A DNA stretch of 64,000 bases from Micromonospora saelicesensis. Its GTDB lineage: Bacteria > Actinomycetota > Actinomycetes > Mycobacteriales > Micromonosporaceae. Numbering within the stretch: the stretch's first letter is position 1; each line of letters opens with the position of its first letter. Positions 57,349 to 64,000 of the stretch are shown here, in pieces. The stretch covers positions 124,001 to 188,000 of the forward strand of contig NZ_FMCR01000007.1 in assembly GCF_900091575.1 (NCBI RefSeq), written 5' to 3'. The notes below the pieces were generated by a model. That model made no database searches. It was not told the DNA's origin and saw only the letters and a list, made by a program, of their open reading frames with translations. A program made the translations under genes and the position numbers.

Positions 57349-58767
57349 ATGTCCCAGGAGACGACCTACCTCGAACTGTCCGAAGTGGACGGTGCGCACA
57401 AGTTCTACGAGGTCATCGTCGACAACGCCACGCTGACGGTGCGCTACGGCCGGATCGGCGACCAGGGGCAGGTCAAGGCGAGTGCCTATCCGGACAACGC
57501 CCGCGCCCGCGCCGCCGCGGCGAAGAAGATCGGCGAGAAGGTCCGCAAGGGCTACGCGCCGGCGGTCCCCGGCGTCCGCCAGAAGCGCACGGTGTCGCGG
57601 CGGCAGATCGTGAGCACCCGCTCCACCGCCCACACCGCCCCGGTGCTCTGGCGCTACGACTCCGGTGGCCCCGCCTTCGGCATCTTCGTCGACGGGCAGC
57701 ACTGCATGGTCGGCAACGAGCACGGAGTCATCACCACGCTCGACCACGACGCCCAGGTGCGCAGCCAGGTCCGCCTTCCCGACGGCGTGAAGTGCATAGT
57801 CGCCGACGACGCCTGGATCTACGCCGGCTGCGACGACGGCAACGTCTACGACCTGTCCGGCAAGGTGCCCCGCGTGGCCTACGCGATCGCCCCGGAGATC
57901 GACATCTACTGGCTGGACATCCACGACGGCGTCCTCGGCGTCTCCGACGCGAACGGCGGGATCACCGCCGTCGACCACGAGGACGAGTTCCTGTGGCGTC
58001 GCCCCGGGCGGGGGCGTTCGGCCTGGATGGTGCGGTGCGACGACGACGCCATCTACCACGGCCACTCGCAGGGCGTGACCGGCTACGAGTGGCGTACCGG
58101 CAGCGAACTGTGGCACACCCGTACCGGTTCGGTGCTCTTCGGCTGGCAGGAGCACGGCAGTGTCTTCGCCGGCACCAGCAGCCGCGAGGTGGTGCGGCTG
58201 TCCAAGTCGGGTCGCCACGAACGCACCTATCTGTGCGACGCCCCGGTCTTCTCCTGCGCCACCGCGGAGGGCGGCGAGTACGTCTTCGCCGGTGACAGCC
58301 AGTCCTCGATCTACTGCTTCGACGCGGCAGGCACCCGTCTGTGGAAGCTCGGCACCGGCTGCGGCTCGGCGTACTCCATGCAGTACCACGACGACCGGCT
58401 CTACGTCGTCACCACCGGCGGCCATCTGGCCTGCATCGACGCGAGCGAGCCGGCGATCCGCGCGGCGCAGGCCGGGAACGTGCCCCAGGTGCGCGACATC
58501 AAGGCCCCCCGCCAGGCACCCCAGCCGGTGCAGCCGACCATCGTCGAGGTGACCAGCGACTCGGGCGCGGGCGTGGTCGTGCAGTGCCTGGACGATCGGG
58601 GGCGGCTGCGGGTTCAGGTGCTCTCCGACGGTTACCGGCGCGACTGGTCGGTGCAGTTCCCCAAGGGGATTCGCGAGCCGGGCGCCCGCTACCTGGTGAC
58701 CGAGGTGCGCGAGTCCAGCCGCGGTGGTTACTACCGTGCGTACGGCGACATCCGCCGGCTGCGCTGA
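57349..58767 (+). CDS. WGR-domain protein with beta-propeller
   Basis: 472 residues. Residues 1-75 form a WGR domain (YLELSEVDGAHKFYEVIVDNATLTVRYGRIGDQGQV, then KKIGEKVRKGYA). WGR domains bind nucleic acid ends in PARPs and occur in bacterial proteins near DNA-metabolism genes. The rest is a PQQ/WD-like beta-propeller (VLFGWQEHGSVFAGTSSREVVRLSKSG, EYVFAGDSQSSIYCFDAAGTRLWKLG) and a small C-terminal domain ending YYRAYGDIRRLR. CGGAGG precedes the ATG. It lies 68 bp before the DUF559 operon on the same strand; a functional link is possible but unproven. Confidence 0.85.
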   Translation: MSQETTYLELSEVDGAHKFYEVIVDNATLTVRYGRIGDQGQVKASAYPDNARARAAAAKKIGEKVRKGYAPAVPGVRQKRTVSRRQIVSTRSTAHTAPVLWRYDSGGPAFGIFVDGQHCMVGNEHGVITTLDHDAQVRSQVRLPDGVKCIVADDAWIYAGCDDGNVYDLSGKVPRVAYAIAPEIDIYWLDIHDGVLGVSDANGGITAVDHEDEFLWRRPGRGRSAWMVRCDDDAIYHGHSQGVTGYEWRTGSELWHTRTGSVLFGWQEHGSVFAGTSSREVVRLSKSGRHERTYLCDAPVFSCATAEGGEYVFAGDSQSSIYCFDAAGTRLWKLGTGCGSAYSMQYHDDRLYVVTTGGHLACIDASEPAIRAAQAGNVPQVRDIKAPRQAPQPVQPTIVEVTSDSGAGVVVQCLDDRGRLRVQVLSDGYRRDWSVQFPKGIREPGARYLVTEVRESSRGGYYRAYGDIRRLR

Positions 58768-58835
58768 GTCGCGAGCCCACCGCCTCGCTACCGAGGGGTC
58801 CCCGGACACTCCCGCCCGTGTCGTAGGGTGCCGCC

Positions 58836-59941
<1,106 letters not shown>

Positions 59942-59945
<4 letters not shown>

Positions 59946-60670
59946 CGAGCCCGGCGGACGTCCCGCACCTGACGCCGAACCAGATCAACGCCCTCGTGGT
60001 GCTGATGGTCGAGGCACGTCGACTCACCAACGTCGAGCTGAAAGAGCTGGCCGGTTTCACGCTGACCGGCAAGGACAACACGAAGCTCGTCGACCTGGGC
60101 CTGGTCGACACCGATCGGACGCACCGGCCCTTCGCCCACGAGCTGACCGAGCAGGGCTGGCGGGTGGCACGTCAGCTGCACACCGCCGCGCCGCCGAAGC
60201 AGGGTGGCTCGACGACCCGGTCCCTGTTCGTCGTCCTGTCCAACCTGCACCGTTCGCTGGACCGGCTCCGGGTCAGCCACGGCGATTTCTTCAAGCAGAC
60301 CGAGGCAACGGCCGCCCCGGCGACCAGCGAGCCGCAACACCAAGCACCGGCACCCACGGTGACAGCGACGACGGCGGCACCGGCAGCGGCGGCACCGGTG
60401 TCGGCGGCGGAGGTGGAGGCACTGGTTCGCTCGGCGTACCGGGATCTGGCCACCGCGCCGGGCGCCTGGGTCGGCCTCGCCGACGTCCGCGACCGGCTCG
60501 CCGACACCGACCGGGCCGCCCTCGACGCGGCGTTGCGGGCGATGGTCGGCCGGGAGGACGTCCGCATCATCCCGGTGGCGAACACCAAGTCACTGACCGC
60601 ACGGGACCGGGCCGCGGCCGTCCGGATCGGGAACGAGGACAACCACGCCCTGGCGATCGGCCCGGCATGA
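59942..60670 (+). CDS. Winged-helix protein of the DUF559/HerA operon
   Basis: 242 residues, no named family recognised. Residues 8-82 look like a winged helix (TPNQINALVVLMVEARRLTNVELKELAG, TGKDNTKLVDLGLVDTD). A low-complexity Ala/Thr/Pro linker (about 120-155) leads to a second helical and winged module (VGLADVRDRLADTDRAALDAALRAMV) ending VRIIPVANTKSLTARDRAAAVRIGNED, a motif I have seen at the C-terminus of actinobacterial operon partners of ATPases. It probably binds DNA or bridges nuclease and ATPase. Overlaps both neighbours by four bases. Confidence 0.75.
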
Positions 60671-63600
60671 TCTCGGACGACCAGCGGGCCGCGCTGGAAG
60701 CGGTCAGTCTCAACCCGGCGGTCACCCCGGACGACGTCTGGCGACCCAGCCCGCACAACGTGCCGGAGCTGCACGAGAAGGTGGCCGCGGAGATCCTGCG
60801 CGGGGTGGCGCGGGCCCGCACCGACGACACGAGCATGCCGCTCGGCGTGGCCATGCAGGGCCGCGCGGGCGCCGGCAAGACGCACCTGCTCGGGGCGGTC
60901 CGCGAACGGATCCAGGGCGACGGCGGCTACTTCTTCCTGGTCGACATGGTCAGTGGCAAGACGTTCTGGGAGAGCGTGGCCCTGGCCCTGGTGGAGGGGA
61001 TGGGCCGCCCCCACGTTGGCTGGGGCACCCAGTTGAAGACCTTCCTGCGTCGACTCACCCCCCAGCTCGGCCTGCCGGTGGAGGTCCGCGATGCGGTCGC
61101 CGGCGCGCGACCGGTGACCCGTGCGCAGCTCGACACCTTCATCTGGGCACTGCGCGAGCGCGATCGGGAGGTCGGGCGGGACGCCCAGGACACCGCGCGG
61201 GCGCTCGTCCTGCACGGCGCCATCGACTTCGAGGCACAGGACGTCGGTTACGCCCACCTGATCTCCGAACCGGGTGACCCGGTCGCGCGGGCGGCGTGGG
61301 GGTTGAGCGCCGCGATCCGCACCCCGCAGCAGGTCGTACAGGACATCTCCCGGCTGATGGCCCTGACCCTGGACCCCACAGTCATCGCCGTGGACCAGCT
61401 CGACACGCTGTTCGCCCAGACCAGCACCTCACTGCTCAACCAGCATCAGGGGCTGGAGGACGGCCAGGCCAAGGTGCTCGGCCCGATCGCCGACGGCCTG
61501 CTCAAGCTGCGCGACATCACCCGCCGCACGCTGGTCGTCGTCTCGTGCCTGCCGGACACCTGGGTGCTGATGACCCGCACGGCGCCCACCCCGGTCGCTG
61601 ACCGCTTCCGTACGGCGACCCTGCCGGACCGGATCCCCACCCCGGAGATCGGGCAGGCCATCGTGGCGAAGCGCCTCGCCGCCGCCTTCGCGGGCATGTA
61701 CTTCGGGCCACCGCACCCCACCTGGCCGATCGCGCCCGCCGCCTTCGCCGACGCACCCACCCTGACGCCACGCGCCCTGCTCCGCCGGGTGGACCGCCAC
61801 ATCGCCTGGTGTCGTGATCGCGACGAGGTGGTCGAGCTGGACCGGCTCATCGACGGCGCCGACTCGACGCCGACGGTCAGCACCGTCCGCGGCGCTTCCG
61901 CCGATCCGACCACGGACGAGCGCCGCCTGCACGAGTTGGACGCGCGGTTCGCCGAACTGGTCGAGGCCGCGGACGTGTCGGCCGCCGTCGACCCGAAGGG
62001 CGAGGACGAGCACATGCCGCCGCTGCTCGCCGCCGGCCTGGCCGCCTGGATCGCCGAGCAGGCGCCGACCGGCGCCACCTACAAGTACGATCCGCCGCCC
62101 GGCCGCAAGCCCGCGCTGCACGGGCGGCTCATCGAGGTGCTCGACGAGGCCACCGAGAACGAGGCGCACTGGTGCTTCCGGGCCATCGCACACCCCAACG
62201 CCATCGCCGTCACCGCCCGGGTCAAGGCCGCCTGCACCCTCGCAGGGTTGGACCGGGATCTGCCACAACGGCGGCTGATCCTGTTGCGCAACGGTCCGTG
62301 GCCGACCGGGAAGCGTACGACCGAGGTGTTGACCGGCTTCGACGCGGCCGGCGGCCTGCGGTGTGCCGTGCCGGAGGCGGACCTGCGGGTCTTCGCGGCG
62401 CTGCGGGTGATGGCGGCCGAACCGTCCACGGCCTTGCAGGAGTGGCTGGTGGCCCGCCGTCCGGCCAGCGGCACCGAACTGTTCCGCGCGGTCCTGCCCG
62501 GGCCCGACGGGACGCGCGGCGGTGCCCAGCCGCCGACGCCCGACGACGACGAGCCACCGTTGGGTGGCCCGGAATCCGACCCGACGAACGTGGCGGAAGC
62601 CGACGCCCCCGCTGGCCTGTCGACCGATGCGGCGGCCGAGTCCGTACCCGCTGACCCGGCCGACCCCGTGGTCGGCGAGGGCGGTCGGGCCGTCGGGCTG
62701 GGGCGGACCGTCGAGGGTGGTCACCCCTTCACGGTTCCCCTGGAGTCGCTGCGCCGCCACGCGGTCGTGTTCGCCGGGTCCGGCTCGGGCAAGACCGTGC
62801 TGATCCGTCGGCTGGTCGAGGAGTGCGCGCGCGAGGGGGTCTCCGCGATCGTGCTCGACCCCAACAACGACCTGGCCCGGCTCGGCGACCCGTGGCCCGA
62901 CCCGCCGGGCGGCTGGGGCCCCGGCGACGCCGAACGCGCCGCCGACTACCTCGCACACACCGAGGTGGTGGTGTGGACGCCCCGGGTCACCGCCGGTCGG
63001 CCGCTGAGCTTCCAGCCGCTGCCCGACTTCACCTCCCTGCGGGACTGGCCCGACGAGTTCGACCAGGCCGTCCGTTCCGCCGTGGAGGCGCTCGCGCCAC
63101 GGGCGGGCGTGGACCGCTCCGGCCGGCTCGCCCAGCAGGGCAAGGCCGTCCTCACCGAGGCCCTCCAGGCGTACGCGCGCAGCGGGATGGTCGGCCTGCC
63201 GGGCTTCACCGAGTTCCTCACCGATCTGCCCGAGGGGGTCAGTCGGCTGGCCCGCGCCGGAAAGCTCGCCGAGGAGTTGGCCGAGGCGCTCAAGGCGGCG
63301 ATGGTCACCGATCCGCTCTTCGGCGGGGTCGGCGCGCCGGCCGACCCGGGGCTACTGCTGACGCCGTCGGCGGGGCGGCGGGCCCGGGTGTCGGTGATCA
63401 GCTTCGTCGGCCTCACCTCCGACCAGGAGCGGCAGAGCTTCGTCAACCAGTTGCAGATGGCGCTCTTCGCGTGGATCAAGCGGCACCCCGCCGGTGACCG
63501 ACCGCTGGGTGGGCTGTTCGTGATGGACGAGGCGCAGACGCTCGCGCCCTCGACCGGCACCACGGCCTGCACCGCCAGCTCGATCGCGCTGGCCTCGCAG

Positions 63601-63915
63601 GCCCGCAAGTACGGGCTCGGGCTGGTCTTCGCCACCCAGGCGCCCAAGGGTCTGCACAACCAGATCTCCGGCAACGCGACGACGCAGTTCTTCGGGCTGC
63701 TCAACGCGCCGGCGCAGATCGACGCGGCCCGGCAGCTCGCCGAGGCCAAGGGCGGGCGCCTGCCGGACATCGGCCTGCTCAACAGCGGTGAGTTCTATGC
63801 GGCCGGGGAGGGGTTCTCGTTCGTCAAGGTCCGCACCCCGCTGTGCCTGACGCACCACCCGAAGGCACCGTTGACCCCCGAGGAGGTCGTCGCCCGCGCC
63901 CGCCCGGCTGGGTAG
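60667..63915 (+). CDS. Dual ATPase: N-terminal AAA/STAND-type and C-terminal HerA/FtsK-type
   Basis: 1082 residues with two P-loop modules. The first has Walker A QGRAGAGKTHLL (K71) and Walker B VIAVDQLDTLF (D243), like AAA/Orc-type ATPases. A middle region (about 430-670) is unrecognised, with an acidic Pro-rich linker before the second module: FAGSGSGKTVLIRRLVEE (K709), LDPNNDLARLGDP, GLFVMDEAQTLAP (D954, E955) and LVFATQAPKGLHNQISGNATTQFFG, all typical of HerA/VirB4 DNA-pumping ATPases. Last gene of a nuclease, winged-helix, ATPase operon coupled by ATGA overlaps. Role inferred: DNA recognition and translocation for the DUF559 nuclease. Confidence 0.88.
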   Translation: MISDDQRAALEAVSLNPAVTPDDVWRPSPHNVPELHEKVAAEILRGVARARTDDTSMPLGVAMQGRAGAGKTHLLGAVRERIQGDGGYFFLVDMVSGKTFWESVALALVEGMGRPHVGWGTQLKTFLRRLTPQLGLPVEVRDAVAGARPVTRAQLDTFIWALRERDREVGRDAQDTARALVLHGAIDFEAQDVGYAHLISEPGDPVARAAWGLSAAIRTPQQVVQDISRLMALTLDPTVIAVDQLDTLFAQTSTSLLNQHQGLEDGQAKVLGPIADGLLKLRDITRRTLVVVSCLPDTWVLMTRTAPTPVADRFRTATLPDRIPTPEIGQAIVAKRLAAAFAGMYFGPPHPTWPIAPAAFADAPTLTPRALLRRVDRHIAWCRDRDEVVELDRLIDGADSTPTVSTVRGASADPTTDERRLHELDARFAELVEAADVSAAVDPKGEDEHMPPLLAAGLAAWIAEQAPTGATYKYDPPPGRKPALHGRLIEVLDEATENEAHWCFRAIAHPNAIAVTARVKAACTLAGLDRDLPQRRLILLRNGPWPTGKRTTEVLTGFDAAGGLRCAVPEADLRVFAALRVMAAEPSTALQEWLVARRPASGTELFRAVLPGPDGTRGGAQPPTPDDDEPPLGGPESDPTNVAEADAPAGLSTDAAAESVPADPADPVVGEGGRAVGLGRTVEGGHPFTVPLESLRRHAVVFAGSGSGKTVLIRRLVEECAREGVSAIVLDPNNDLARLGDPWPDPPGGWGPGDAERAADYLAHTEVVVWTPRVTAGRPLSFQPLPDFTSLRDWPDEFDQAVRSAVEALAPRAGVDRSGRLAQQGKAVLTEALQAYARSGMVGLPGFTEFLTDLPEGVSRLARAGKLAEELAEALKAAMVTDPLFGGVGAPADPGLLLTPSAGRRARVSVISFVGLTSDQERQSFVNQLQMALFAWIKRHPAGDRPLGGLFVMDEAQTLAPSTGTTACTASSIALASQARKYGLGLVFATQAPKGLHNQISGNATTQFFGLLNAPAQIDAARQLAEAKGGRLPDIGLLNSGEFYAAGEGFSFVKVRTPLCLTHHPKAPLTPEEVVARARPAG

Positions 63916-63924
63916 CCTGGGGCC

Positions 63925-64000
63925 ATGATCTTCATTACCGCCAAGTTCCGGGTCCTGGCCGAGCACGCCGACCGGTGGCCGCAGATCGCCGCCGAGTTCA
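63925..64000 (+). CDS. Putative quinol (antibiotic biosynthesis) monooxygenase, N-terminus (partial)
   Basis: Runs off the window. The first 25 residues MIFITAKFRVLAEHADRWPQ... match the start of small ABM-family monooxygenases such as YgiN. TAGCCT (63913-63918) is 6 bases before the ATG, so it probably has its own leaderless promoter and is not part of the HerA operon. Confidence 0.7.
   Translation, partial: MIFITAKFRVLAEHADRWPQIAAEF

Overview
The window is very GC-rich chromosomal DNA from a filamentous actinobacterium. Micromonosporaceae (Micromonospora-like) is the best guess, from codon use, the many GTG starts, an EccB type VII secretion subunit, a cobalamin riboswitch in front of a class Ia ribonucleotide reductase, and short dispersed palindromes. 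That genus call is inference. No rRNA, tRNA, CRISPR array, transposase or phage gene was recognised.

Layout. 1-1914: end of a carbohydrate ABC transporter operon. 1969-10685: unlinked housekeeping-type genes (methyltransferase, solitary eccB, spermidine-synthase-like protein, acyl-CoA dehydrogenase, YjbR, MRJP-like, DUF4291, VOC and alpha/beta-hydrolase proteins). 10696-24651: many regulator/partner pairs (ArsR-MFS, MarR beside an LLM-hemerythrin fusion, AraC, MocR with EamA, HxlR with QorB, TetR). 24789-25819: voltage-gated-type channel with an EF-hand-like tail. 25898-29120: coupled operon of acyl-CoA dehydrogenase, cytoplasmic PhnD-like protein and TusA/ferritin fusion. 29184-33543: DUF1330/TetR, DksA/TraR, an arsC remnant, enolase and a MerR-peroxiredoxin fusion. 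33540-37324: nrdAB under a B12 riboswitch and an NrdR-box-like site.

37673-45136 is an L-fucose-type oxidative sugar catabolism locus: fuconate dehydratase, GntR regulator, aldo/keto reductase, sugar ABC transporter and lactonase-type amidohydrolase, with LacI-type operators on both sides of the amidohydrolase gene. 45320-47032 is a second B12 riboswitch controlling cbtB-cbtA and a CobC-like phosphatase. 47989-56237 holds secreted glycan-active proteins: a 1871-residue GH92 alpha-mannosidase, a GH19 chitinase and a CE4 deacetylase with CBM2. 57349-63915 holds a WGR/beta-propeller protein followed by a tightly coupled operon of a DUF559 (Vsr-fold) nuclease, a winged-helix protein and a 1082-residue protein with an AAA-type ATPase and a HerA/FtsK-type ATPase in one chain. 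This operon is the best candidate here for an undescribed nucleic-acid-targeting system.

Recurring themes: many genes have a TANNNT -10 hexamer only 5-9 nt before the start codon (leaderless transcripts); two of these leaderless starts open very short ORFs coupled by GTGA overlaps to the real gene; and three copies of a nested palindrome of about 46-54 bp lie between genes.
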